This document shows, one piece after another, positions 26,325 through 34,278 of a stretch of 64,000 nt of DNA. Position numbers and translations under genes: made by a program. Under the pieces are notes generated by a model, which had not been told where the DNA came from, did not search any database, and saw only the letters and a list, made by a program, of their open reading frames with translations. The stretch covers positions 2,790,001-2,854,000 of the forward strand of contig NZ_CP157210.1 in assembly GCF_046736345.1 (NCBI RefSeq). The letters run 5' to 3'. This DNA comes from Hyphococcus formosus. GTDB taxonomy: Bacteria; Pseudomonadota; Alphaproteobacteria; Caulobacterales; Parvularculaceae. Within the stretch, counting starts at the first letter, position 1. The number at the start of each line of letters is the position of its first letter.

Positions 26325-26326
26325 TT
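26278..26326 (+). repeat. Left attachment repeat (attL), within tRNA-Thr
   Basis: These 49 bases, from the anticodon stem through the ACCA end plus TT, are identical to 35637-35685. The left copy is part of the functional tRNA-Thr gene; the match ends on both sides at a clear sequence break. This is the typical product of tyrosine-recombinase integration into a tRNA 3' end. Confidence 0.93.
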
Positions 26327-26389
26327 TTGTTCAATAAAAACAATAAGATATAATTTTTTCAAATCAAGAACCCGTCCCGTCAATCGTTG

Positions 26390-26409
26390 GCGCTACCACA
26401 GCGCTACCA
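26390..26409 (+). repeat. Left arm-type repeats GCGCTACCA, 11-bp period
   Basis: Two copies of GCGCTACCA (26390-26398 and 26401-26409) lie on the same helix face about 65 bp inside the left repeat. The same nonamer with the same 11-bp spacing occurs inside the right end, so these are probable integrase arm-binding sites. Confidence 0.7.
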
Positions 26410-26502
26410 AGAGGCGCGAAGTGTTCTGGACTAATGATGCGAAAAGGACAGTAATGATGCACACTGCACCCTAAACCATTCATATAAATCGAAAGGGCAG
26501 AC

Positions 26503-27942
26503 GTGGAAAACAAACCTTCATTTCTTAGGTCCGGTGAGCGCGCAAGGCTCTTTCCAGTTCTCGCAGAAACGTCCAAAGAGGGGCGAACTCTATCCGTTGT
26601 CCTATCTTCTATCGCCTATGTGGAGGAATTCGGGGCCGCGCTATTGGCAACCATTGGCCAACGTAAAGGGGCAAGAACAAAAATCGATGTATATACGGAG
26701 ATTGTTTTCGCGAAAACGGACACAAAAATCCGTCCGGACGGTCTGATAGTGCTGACTACTGGAAAGAGGCAGTGGACGGCTTTAGTCGAGGCTAAAGTAG
26801 GGAATGCAGATCTGCAAATCCCGCAAATTGAAGCCTATTTGCAGCTCGCTCGTGATAACGGAATTGATGCGGTTGTTACCTTATCCAATCAATTCACAGC
26901 CCAGCCTAATCATCATCCGCTTTCACCCTCAAAAGGGGCGATGCGTAAGGTTGAGCTTTATCATTGGTCTTGGATGTTTATTTTAACGCAAGCAACGCTA
27001 CAGCTCTCGTCCAATTCTATCAGTGATGTGGATCAATCAAGAATCCTAGCGGAGCTTGTCCGGTTTTTGTCTCATCCAAGTACTGGGGTGAAGGGCTTTG
27101 AGCGTATGCCTTCCGCGTGGACCGAAGTTGTCGCAGCGGTTCGAGGCACCGCACCACTTCAAAAAAATTCTGACAGTACTTTCGAAGTTATAGAGGCATG
27201 GCATCAAGAGGTGCGCGATTTATGCCTGATTATGAGTCGTCTGCTCCAAACCCAAGTTGAAGTTAAACTATTGCGTAGCCATCGAGCCGATCCAAAGTTG
27301 CGGAAAGAAGATGATGCGGCATTTTTAGCATCGGACAAGCGAGTAAGGTGTACGCTTGATATTCCCGATACAGCGAATTCGATTATGATCGAGGCAGACT
27401 TGCTTACACGATCAATAATGATGTCCATGAGATTGCTCGCTCCAAGCGATAGAAAATCATCAGGAGCCCGTCTTAATTGGCTGATAAAACAGTTATCGAA
27501 GACAAACTCTCCTGAAGTTTTCATCCGTGCTATTTGGCCAGGAAAGGCTCAAGCAACTCAATCTTCGTTACTAGAAGTTCGAGAAAATCCCGATAAATTA
27601 ATTGCTGTCCGTGATAAGAAGATGGTTGTTACTTCGTTTGAGGTTTTATTTATTCGTGAGCTTGGGGGTAAGTTTTCTGGCGTACGTACTTTTATTGAGG
27701 GCGTGGAAAATGCGGTTCCTGATTTCTATGAAAACGTAGGTCAACATTTAAAAGCGTGGACACCCACCGCCCCCCAACTAAAGGGGAAAACCGAACCGTC
27801 GGATGTGTCACCACAGGCGATTTATCGTGAAGCTGAGTTCCCTCCATTAGACGTTGGCGTTTCGATCACGGACACCGAAAAACCAGAAACGGAACCTCCT
27901 TACGCGGATTCAGAAAGTGAATACGACCGTTCAAAAAAATAA
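26503..27942 (+). CDS. PD-(D/E)XK nuclease-like protein, candidate defence cargo
   Basis: The 479-residue protein starts at a GTG with GAAAGGG upstream. Its N-terminal part has the order expected of a PD-(D/E)XK fold: Asp79 in IRPDGLIVL, Glu96-x-Lys98 in ALVEAKVG, and Gln108 in IPQIEAYL. The following VVTLSNQF and HWSWMFILTQA segments recall a conserved family sometimes labelled stress-response protein. The C-terminal half is unrecognised and ends in an acidic, proline-containing tail. It is the first cargo gene of the island. A nuclease role in DNA restriction or defence is inferred from motif and location only. Confidence 0.75.
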   Translation: MENKPSFLRSGERARLFPVLAETSKEGRTLSVVLSSIAYVEEFGAALLATIGQRKGARTKIDVYTEIVFAKTDTKIRPDGLIVLTTGKRQWTALVEAKVGNADLQIPQIEAYLQLARDNGIDAVVTLSNQFTAQPNHHPLSPSKGAMRKVELYHWSWMFILTQATLQLSSNSISDVDQSRILAELVRFLSHPSTGVKGFERMPSAWTEVVAAVRGTAPLQKNSDSTFEVIEAWHQEVRDLCLIMSRLLQTQVEVKLLRSHRADPKLRKEDDAAFLASDKRVRCTLDIPDTANSIMIEADLLTRSIMMSMRLLAPSDRKSSGARLNWLIKQLSKTNSPEVFIRAIWPGKAQATQSSLLEVRENPDKLIAVRDKKMVVTSFEVLFIRELGGKFSGVRTFIEGVENAVPDFYENVGQHLKAWTPTAPQLKGKTEPSDVSPQAIYREAEFPPLDVGVSITDTEKPETEPPYADSESEYDRSKK

Positions 27943-28025
27943 AACCTAGTCAAATGGGTTTACGGCATTCCCCCTACAAATCCGCTCGTGTCATCATTCC
28001 TGATTAGCGAAAGTCGCGCGCGACT

Positions 28026-28313
28026 ATGGCCGCAATGCGGGCGGCGGCATTTCAGTTCGCGCGCGACTTCCGCAAGCGTAACGTCACAATGATCGACTTT
28101 AAGCAACAACTGCACAGGGCTTTACAGCCACGTATGAAGGCACTTCATGCAGGTTGGATCACGGATGCAAAGAAGCCGTCAAAGTCTAAATATAGGCGTC
28201 CTATCGTCTCCGGTTTGCGCACGGCGTTAGTCCTCAAGCTATGTGGACCGCCCGTCCGTCCACATCCGCCGCCACCGAAGCAGAACAATAGGAGAACAAA
28301 AGGCTCAAGTTAA
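28026..28313 (+). CDS. Doubtful small basic hypothetical protein
   Basis: A 95-residue frame encodes a basic protein that begins MAAMRAAAFQFARDFRKRN and ends in a proline-rich stretch. There is no clear ribosome-binding site. The ATG is preceded directly by the palindrome AGTCGCGCGCGACT (28012-28025), whose last 12 bases recur at 28057-28068. It may be a degraded or non-coding segment between the two cargo genes. Confidence 0.25.
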   Translation: MAAMRAAAFQFARDFRKRNVTMIDFKQQLHRALQPRMKALHAGWITDAKKPSKSKYRRPIVSGLRTALVLKLCGPPVRPHPPPPKQNNRRTKGSS

Positions 28314-28425
28314 AATCAAGCTATCGGCAAATTGTCGCCACCGCCGGCGGGCTTAGTGGAAATGGAACTTGCGGCACGGGCTTGTTGTATTAAAAGGCTT
28401 AAGAGCCATGTTGTGGGGGTGGGAC

Positions 28426-28974
28426 ATGTTTGAACTAGATCAGCTATATGCTGTTACTCAACATTCGATATTCCGTTATGTAATTCTTGGATTGGCCGCA
28501 ATAGGGATTTTATCCCTGTTTTACGTTATTATAAAAATAGCTCATTATACGTACATTGTAATGTTTAAGCCCATTAGTAAGTTAAAGAAATTAAAAATCA
28601 TAGACGACTATGATGGCAACTACATCGTCATGCATCAAAGCGACTTAAAGGGTACAAATTTTAAGTCAGGTGACTTTATTAAACTAAGAATGAAGAATGG
28701 ATTAGCATACAAAAAAATTGAAGGTGAGCTTCATCGTGGAAAAGGAAATACGATAAATGAAGGGAGCATAATGCTTCCGGAAACTGTCATTGAAAGCTTG
28801 TTTGGTGACATTAGAGTCCCAGAAGTTGCGGAATTTTCCATCGGACAAAGTACAAGCCTTTGGAACAGTCCTGACACGTCAGTAAGAATCGGTACGAGGG
28901 TCACTGTGTATGTAACAATAATCACGACAATTATCTCTGTACTGATCGAGATTTGGTCTGCCAAAGCGCTCTAA
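28426..28974 (+). CDS. Island-encoded membrane protein, two TM segments
   Basis: From the ATG at 28426, which has a GGGGGTGGG just upstream, the product has 182 residues. It has a hydrophobic segment at about 16-46, a soluble middle region of about 110 residues rich in Lys and Asp (ISKLKKLKIIDDYDGN), and a second hydrophobic segment near the C-terminus (VTVYVTIITTIISVLI). In-frame upstream starts at 28369 and 28408 are possible. The DNA is strikingly AT-rich compared with chromosomal genes, which suggests recent acquisition. No family is recognised. Confidence 0.6.
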   Translation: MFELDQLYAVTQHSIFRYVILGLAAIGILSLFYVIIKIAHYTYIVMFKPISKLKKLKIIDDYDGNYIVMHQSDLKGTNFKSGDFIKLRMKNGLAYKKIEGELHRGKGNTINEGSIMLPETVIESLFGDIRVPEVAEFSIGQSTSLWNSPDTSVRIGTRVTVYVTIITTIISVLIEIWSAKAL

Positions 28975-29014
28975 ATAATCAGTGCTGGAAGCGCGACTTA
29001 AGCTTGAGGTAAGT

Positions 29015-29673
29015 ATGTGCAACCGATATGCCAATAAAGGCTCTGTTGATGAGATCCGCCGCCTTGCCGCGTTGATGGAACACGATGTGGCAAGCACTGC
29101 GCAGACCGACAATTATGGCGGTCAAGAAAACATTTACCCCGATCAGGATGCGCCGGTGCTGCGGCCAGCCGGAACGGGCAAGTTAGAGCTTGCGATGTTG
29201 CGGTGGGGCTTTCCCCCTATCCCCGGCCAAAACGCGCCGATCACAAATATTCGCAATCTCAAAAGCAAATGGTGGAGCGACGTAAACCGCGAATGGATGA
29301 CCAAGCCCGAGTATCGTTGCCTTGTTCCGTTTACAGCCTTTGCAGAGCCGGTGCGCGATTCAACTTGTTCACGGTGAAGGGTGTCGAGATAGCGTTCTTT
29401 GCTGGCGTGTGGCGGCCATGGAAGGGTGAAAGATTAGCTGAGCAACCGGGTAAGAAGCGCCGAGCGCGCGAGGAACGCGAATGGGAACTGTACGCATTTC
29501 TCACAACAGAGGCGAATGATCTAGTTCGGCCAGTGCATGAGAAGGCGATGCCGGTTATTCTCACCGATCCGAAGGAATGCAAGGCGTGGTTAGGCGGTGG
29601 GGTCGAAAGTCTGGAACAGCTCCAGCGCCCATATCCCCCGCAGAGCATGGAAACGAGATCAGCCAAGAGCTAG
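29015..29673 (+). pseudogene. SRAP/YedK-type DNA-protein crosslink protein, frameshifted
   Basis: The frame from 29015 starts MCNRYANK, with the catalytic Cys2 of SRAP proteins (HMCES/YedK), and runs through NIRNL to LVPFTAFAEP, which carries the conserved Glu. It then hits a stop at about 29376. The remainder (FTVKGVEIAFFAGVWRP, then RPVHEKAMPVI with the conserved His) continues in another frame. Restoring one base at about 29362 (CAAC to CAAAC) joins the two into a normal-length protein. SRAP proteins shield abasic sites by covalent crosslinking. The gene is either broken or reflects an assembly error. Confidence 0.85.
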
Positions 29674-30229
29674 CTAAAGCATGAAAAAACTTTCCGAATG
29701 AATGTCAGGTTTTGTCAGGTTGTCTCGGAAATCGAAACCAAGCGATGGCGTCGATAAAGCCTTGCTGAAAATCAAGGCTATTCGCCTACCGGGCACTTTT
29801 GGGGGTATAATTGCGGGTATCGGTTCATCGCTGAGAAGTGACTACAATTAGCAAACCGCTCTGGCTCCTCAATTCTTCCAAAACCGTTCATCCAGCTCGC
29901 CGACAATTCTCCAGAACCGTTCGCCCGCCACTTCATCTGCGCGAGAAAGGCGGTGGTAGGTCTTACACCGCATCCATTTCGCTATGGTAGTCGCTCAATA
30001 CAACGAACTTGGGGCGTCACACTATAAAGCTGCCTTGCGACCACATGAATGACTTCGCGTTCGCGCAGTTGACGATGATCCTCGCCAGGACGATTCCGTC
30101 CGCACAAAAGTAAGTTTTCCGGCTTTTGGAAGGTCTTATGCGGCTTTCGCCGGATCGTTTTTCCTGCAGCACTGGTATTGTATTCAAATATTCGATATTT
30201 GAGCTATCGGGGTTTATCTGGGGGCAGAA
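29674..30229. other. Non-coding island stretch with a gene relic
   Basis: This 556-bp stretch has no credible intact gene. It contains, on the minus strand at 29869-29980, a partial copy of the 3' end of the zinc-finger gene at 31315, followed by the probable promoter of the membrane protein gene at 30230. Confidence 0.5.
29869..29980 (-). pseudogene. 3' relic of a second GGWGSG-type zinc-finger gene
   Basis: These bases align closely with the last ~105 bp of the gene at 31315-31908, and the relic encodes the matching C-terminus (RFWRIVGELDERFW) with its own stop codon. Similarity ends abruptly upstream and no 5' part remains. It indicates that a second family copy was lost or that the end was duplicated. 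Confidence 0.7.
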
Positions 30230-31129
30230 ATGATTTGGGGCTATTTCCTCAGCGTTCTATCCATTCTAGGCATAGGGATTTCATGCTATCTAATGTACCC
30301 TCTGGAATCTAAGGGCCCGGCTTTTATCGCCTGGATTGTTCTGACCATTTCTGTCGGTCTGGCGGGAGCAGCCTATTATCTAATGGATCGCCGCGATTCA
30401 CCGACTTATGCCTCATGGCGCATTAAAAAATTTTTCAACGGTCAACATATTCCAAACGCTGGAAGCCTTGTCGGGCGACTTACATACAGTTTTCTTAGGA
30501 TACTCTTTCTATTCTTGTTACCCGCGTGCCTTATCGCCTTATTCATATTCTCATTATATTCGGACGGCGAAGTTTCAACACGCTTGCCTTGGTCAACCGC
30601 CGCGGACATGACGCATTGGTTGGGAAAACCAGACATCCAAAACGGGCTCTGGATTGAACTTCTTGGAGGTGCCTTTATTGGCGTCATCGGCTTTGCTTTA
30701 GCTGAAGCGCATCAAGTCCAGCAAAGAAGGGACGTGCTGGCAATCGCGCGTAGCGTAACATTTGTTTTGGAAAGGCGTTGCACGGAGCATCTTCGACTGG
30801 AAATTCCCGAAAAGGGCGACATTCCAGACATTATAATTACATCATCAATGCAACTTGTTAGTGACTTCGAGGGCATAACTCGAAATGTCGAAGCAGTACT
30901 GACTCACCCCGCAAGCGCGTTCCACATTCGACTGGCCATCCCGATTGTCAGGCTGACCGATTATTTGAAGAATAAAACTCTTGAGATAAAGGAACTCTCA
31001 CCCGGCCTCGAATCACAGAGCGCTGATAGCGCACGAAAATCGGCGAGTGAGATAAGCGCATTTGCTAAACACTTCAGCTCTCAGGAGAACATGGATCGGT
31101 TTCGTGATTTGGCGTTTGCAATTGGATAG
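30230..31129 (+). CDS. Island-encoded membrane protein, about four TM segments
   Basis: The 299-residue protein has hydrophobic segments at about 3-22, 32-51, 84-108 and 142-160, then a helical cytoplasmic tail of about 140 residues without recognised motifs. GGGGGCAG lies just before the ATG. No family is recognised. Its place as a stand-alone cargo gene between the SRAP relic and the element's core genes, with its own promoter region, makes it a candidate accessory function; nothing in the sequence shows what that is. Confidence 0.65.
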   Translation: MIWGYFLSVLSILGIGISCYLMYPLESKGPAFIAWIVLTISVGLAGAAYYLMDRRDSPTYASWRIKKFFNGQHIPNAGSLVGRLTYSFLRILFLFLLPACLIALFIFSLYSDGEVSTRLPWSTAADMTHWLGKPDIQNGLWIELLGGAFIGVIGFALAEAHQVQQRRDVLAIARSVTFVLERRCTEHLRLEIPEKGDIPDIIITSSMQLVSDFEGITRNVEAVLTHPASAFHIRLAIPIVRLTDYLKNKTLEIKELSPGLESQSADSARKSASEISAFAKHFSSQENMDRFRDLAFAIG

Positions 31130-31314
31130 AACTTGTAGGAATTTCTTAATAAGATTCCTCCCGATTGCTCCTCAGCGCGTGTAGCACCTTGGTAGCAAGG
31201 GCGGAAACTCCATAAAAAATTCCGGATAAATTTCATTGCTCTTGCCTAAACGAACATCGGATTGACAATCCTATATCCCAATAATCACGGAGGCCGCTGC
31301 TGGAAAAATGAAAC

Positions 31315-31908
31315 TCAGCGCTTCCAGAACCGTTCATCCAACTCGCCGACAATTCTCCAGAACCGCTCGCCCGCGATTTCATCTTTGCGAGAGAGGCGGT
31401 GGTAGGTTTTCCATCGCATCCACTTTGGTTTTTTGGGGAAGGGTTCATCCATACTACCTGATGCGCCAAGGTTTATGCGAACGTCCTGAGCGCGAGAAAT
31501 CAGCCGATTGGGGCCATCCTCATACTGGCTCGGATAGGTCGCCCGGTGGCATACTCGGCATCTAAAATATTCACCGCCGTAAATCGCCCGGCAACGGCGC
31601 CGGCATGATAAGCAGACAATCCAGAGGCGCTCACCGCCGAATTTCTGCCCGGTACGCGCGAGGGGGATTTCTTCACGGATAGGGCGCCAATCGTCGCCCC
31701 GGTCTCTCACCCGGTAATCGAGAATGAAGCAGCTTCGCCGATAATCGACGTTGACTGACGCGACGCGCTCGCCATTGCGGGACCAAGTCAGCAATTGGCG
31801 CCCGTTTTCGCGCAGCATGTTCAGCCGCCGCAAATCGACTAGATCGATCTTGCGCAATGATGTCAGTTTCGTGGCGTCGCGTCCGCCACCGCTGCCCCAT
31901 CCGCCCAT
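31315..31908 (-). CDS. Mobile-element-associated zinc-finger protein (GGWGSG type)
   Basis: The 197-residue protein starts MGGWGSGGGRDATK, a start seen in a conserved hypothetical family of proteobacterial mobile elements. The middle has two CxxC-type pairs, CLSCRRRCR and FRCRVCH, spaced as in a zinc ribbon. The N-terminus resembles a strand-rich domain and the C-terminus is basic. DNA binding is plausible but unproven. A relic of the same gene family lies at 29869-29980. Confidence 0.7.
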   Translation of the reverse strand: MGGWGSGGGRDATKLTSLRKIDLVDLRRLNMLRENGRQLLTWSRNGERVASVNVDYRRSCFILDYRVRDRGDDWRPIREEIPLARTGQKFGGERLWIVCLSCRRRCRAIYGGEYFRCRVCHRATYPSQYEDGPNRLISRAQDVRINLGASGSMDEPFPKKPKWMRWKTYHRLSRKDEIAGERFWRIVGELDERFWKR

Positions 31909-32325
31909 TTTTTATTTTCTCGAAATCATGTGGCTAACCTGAGTTTTCCCGCCTGATAAAAAAGAGAGATTGGTTCCAACGACAAAAGTTTTTTGAGGGC
32001 ATAATTCACAGGAAGTGTGTAAGCGCCGGTCGTTCGCGTCCAGCCCGGTCATGCAGCGAGCCCCCCACCACCTCATTTTTTCAAGTGTGGAAACGTAAAG
32101 TGTTGTTTCCTTCGCCGGTCGCAAGTCCCTTTCCCGCTGCTTGGGCGATGCCCCCGCCACGGGCCTTCTATTCCAGTTTTGTCACCCCCTAAAAGGGATA
32201 CTACGTATGGTAGACTCTATAGGCAGTCCTCAAATGGACCGCAAAAATCAGGGAATTGGCGCTGACGAGTACCCCAGCGGAACGAAAGCGGTAGCGATTC
32301 ATTTTTTCAGTCCTCAAATGGAACG
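31909..32325. other. Non-coding island stretch with a direct repeat
   Basis: About 417 bp separate two minus-strand genes. It contains a 15-bp direct repeat, CAGTCCTCAAATGGA, at 32224-32238 and 32308-32322 (84 bp apart), the second copy ending 3 nt before the HTH gene's stop. I see no convincing gene. The repeats could be binding sites or a duplication footprint. Confidence 0.45.
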
Positions 32326-32754
32326 CTACGCGGCTTTGCGTTCCGTATCGGTACCGACCTTTAAATTTTCCGTGTTCGATTTCCACTCTTTCCAAGCGTT
32401 CGTTGCTTGCGAAAATTTAGGTACATCGATTGTTTTGGATGTGACGGCCCAGGTTGCGGCGCGACGGCCGTACCAGTGACCTTCGCTCATTCGGACGATG
32501 AAACCTTTCTCTGTTAGTTCATCAAAGGCGCGTTTTATGGTAGTTTTCCCTAGCTGTAAAAGAGCTGCAGCATCAGCATAGGCTAGGCTTAGGTCGCCAT
32601 TATTTCGCCCGTTATATCGAGAATGTAATTCTATGTAGACCTTCACGGCCCCACCGCTAAGCGAACGCCACGCCACTGACTTGGCCATCGTGTAGGGGAT
32701 GGGGACGAATTGCCCCCCCTTTTTAGAGCGGCCTTTATTGCTATGTGGCGGCAT
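32326..32754 (-). CDS. Winged-helix HTH protein of mobile elements
   Basis: The 142-residue protein has a GntR/replication-initiator-like winged helix: LSGGAVKVYIELHSRYNG, then SLAYADAAALLQLGKTTIKRAFDELTEKGFI with the recognition helix, then a wing and a basic tail. Related proteins are common in integrated elements of alphaproteobacteria. Its role could be control of excision or replication; which one cannot be told. Its start overlaps the end of the next upstream gene. Confidence 0.75.
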   Translation of the reverse strand: MPPHSNKGRSKKGGQFVPIPYTMAKSVAWRSLSGGAVKVYIELHSRYNGRNNGDLSLAYADAAALLQLGKTTIKRAFDELTEKGFIVRMSEGHWYGRRAATWAVTSKTIDVPKFSQATNAWKEWKSNTENLKVGTDTERKAA

Positions 32755-32974
32755 TGCGGACCGCCCGCGCCGCGCTGAGATTTCTCAGGGCTTGCGCTTT
32801 TTGTTTGTCGGTGGCTGGGGCGCGGTATGGGTTTTCACCCATCCTGAAAGCCCAGAGAGCGCATGGCGATGAGGGGCATTCCGCGACGGCCATGGCGCTC
32901 CCACCGCAACAATCGAGACAGTGACGCCGTATGGCTCGGATCGGGTTGCGTTTTGCGGCGGTGGGTTCAGTCAT
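32741..32974 (-). CDS. Small zinc-finger protein of phage/island type
   Basis: From the ATG at 32974 the product has 77 residues. It contains the cysteine pattern CLDCCGGSAMAVAECPSSPC followed by ALWAFRMGENPYR, a small Cys4 element seen in many phage- and island-encoded proteins. An in-frame GTG at 32983 is an alternative start. It overlaps the neighbouring genes at both ends, so translation is probably coupled. Confidence 0.75.
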   Translation of the reverse strand: MTEPTAAKRNPIRAIRRHCLDCCGGSAMAVAECPSSPCALWAFRMGENPYRAPATDKQKAQALRNLSAARAVRNAAT

Positions 32975-33143
32975 GGCGCGCACCGTCGCCTAGAATGCCG
33001 AACGCAATCTCACAGATCGCCCGAGCAGTGGAGCCATCGATTCCAAATCGTTCGCGTACTAAATGAATCCTAAGCGCCATTGCGGCGTTGATTTCGGGCA
33101 AAGGGGTATTGTCCCCGCGTGCGGGTTTTCCTAAATCAGTCAT
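32967..33143 (-). CDS. Small helical hypothetical protein
   Basis: From the ATG at 33143 the product has 58 residues and begins MTDLGKPARGDN. It is a single predicted helical domain (INAAMALRIHLVRERFGIDG, then ARAICEIAFGIL). AAGGAA precedes the start. It overlaps the zinc-finger gene by 8 nt. No family is recognised. Confidence 0.6.
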   Translation of the reverse strand: MTDLGKPARGDNTPLPEINAAMALRIHLVRERFGIDGSTARAICEIAFGILGDGARHD

Positions 33144-33189
33144 AGTTTTAATTCCTTGGCCCTTGCCGCTGTGCGGCGGGGGCCTTTTT

Positions 33190-33402
33190 CTATGCGGCCT
33201 GCGAGGGCTCACTTGTTGATGTTTTCAGATTAGCGGCGATGTGTTCATCCAGATCGGATTTCCGATATCGGACGGCGGCGCCAATCTTGGTAAAATGTAT
33301 TGCAGGCACACCACTTACACGCGACTTGGCAAGAAAACTTGCGGAAACACCAAGGTAGTCAGCTGCTTGTGCGGTGCTCAGCAATTTGTTGTCATCAGGC
33401 AT
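33190..33402 (-). CDS. AlpA/excisionase-like HTH protein
   Basis: From the ATG at 33402, with AAGGAACTGCA upstream, the 70-residue product has a MerR-type helix-turn-helix (LLSTAQAADYLGVSASFLAK) and ends its core with VRYRKSDLDEHIAAN, typical of excisionase/AlpA-like DNA-binding proteins. In integrative elements such proteins often promote excision by bending att DNA. It is 1 kb from the integrase, on the same strand. Confidence 0.85.
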   Translation of the reverse strand: MPDDNKLLSTAQAADYLGVSASFLAKSRVSGVPAIHFTKIGAAVRYRKSDLDEHIAANLKTSTSEPSQAA

Positions 33403-33490
33403 TGCAGTTCCTTTCGATGTAATCCGAGGTAACTGCATCCAAATCTAGGTAATGAACGAGGTGTTGCGCACGTGGTTATGTGCGCAACAC

Positions 33491-34186
33491 TTATTTCTTG
33501 TTTCGCCATTCCCGAGCAAAATTATCTAGGTCTTTCTGGATCGGCGCCAGCTTCTGAGCTTCCTCAATAATATCGTCGTTTGGAAATAAGCGTAAAATTG
33601 TAGACGGCTCAACTTCTAACGCTCTGGTAATGCTTCGGACGCTCGGAGTCACTCCGCAATTTATCATATCTATAGCCGTAAACAGTGCGGCAGATTTCCG
33701 CGCCTTTTTGAGTAGCGATTTATCGTAAGCATTTCCGGAGGGGCAAAGCTGCTCGCGAATAATGGCGAACAAAGAATCAGGAATTGACTCACCTTGCGAG
33801 TGGATTGTCGTTAAAATAATCTGAATGCAATAATTGACGAAAGAGTCCGAGACTTCCTCTTTCCTCGACTGCAAATGGGTGCGACCTGCTCGCGCAGATT
33901 CAGACCTCCTTTGTAGCAATCGAGCGATTGTAATGCATACAGTGTCGATAGACTCGATGTCGCCATCTATGGCGCCCATGAAGTCCAGTATATCAATTCC
34001 AAAACGTTCTAAGTCTTCTTGGATTAAACAAACGCGTTCAAACAAAGAGACGCCAATTAATTTATTTCCCAGACGCTCCGGATGGTCGATGAACTCCAAA
34101 TAATCGTCCAAAGTCGGCGCAATTTCTAATCCCTCATAGAGCGTACAACGAAAACGAGGGGGTTCTTTTTTTTTATCTGAAGGCAT
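33491..34186 (-). CDS. Hypothetical island protein
   Basis: The 231-residue protein starts at the ATG at 34186, with GGAG about 10 nt upstream (an in-frame TTG at 34201 is possible). It is acidic and helical in the first 150 residues. A possible helix-turn-helix lies near the C-terminus (GVTPSVRSITRALEVEPSTILRLF). No family is recognised. It lies between the integrase and the excisionase-like gene, on the same strand. Confidence 0.65.
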   Translation of the reverse strand: MPSDKKKEPPRFRCTLYEGLEIAPTLDDYLEFIDHPERLGNKLIGVSLFERVCLIQEDLERFGIDILDFMGAIDGDIESIDTVCITIARLLQRRSESARAGRTHLQSRKEEVSDSFVNYCIQIILTTIHSQGESIPDSLFAIIREQLCPSGNAYDKSLLKKARKSAALFTAIDMINCGVTPSVRSITRALEVEPSTILRLFPNDDIIEEAQKLAPIQKDLDNFAREWRNKK

Positions 34187-34278
34187 AACTCCGTACTCCA
34201 AAAGCAGTATGAAACCCTGCGTAGATGCGTTGCTATGGGGAAAGTTCGGCGGCCAAACTTAGCCGCGCCGAATCATAT

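Noticed and set aside
31912..32160. 82-residue minus-strand reading frame in the island
   Set aside because: No ribosome-binding site and composition unlike a protein; treated as non-coding.
32224..32322. Iterons of a replication origin
   Set aside because: Only two copies 84 bp apart, with no further repeats or a clear initiator, so origin function is not supported.
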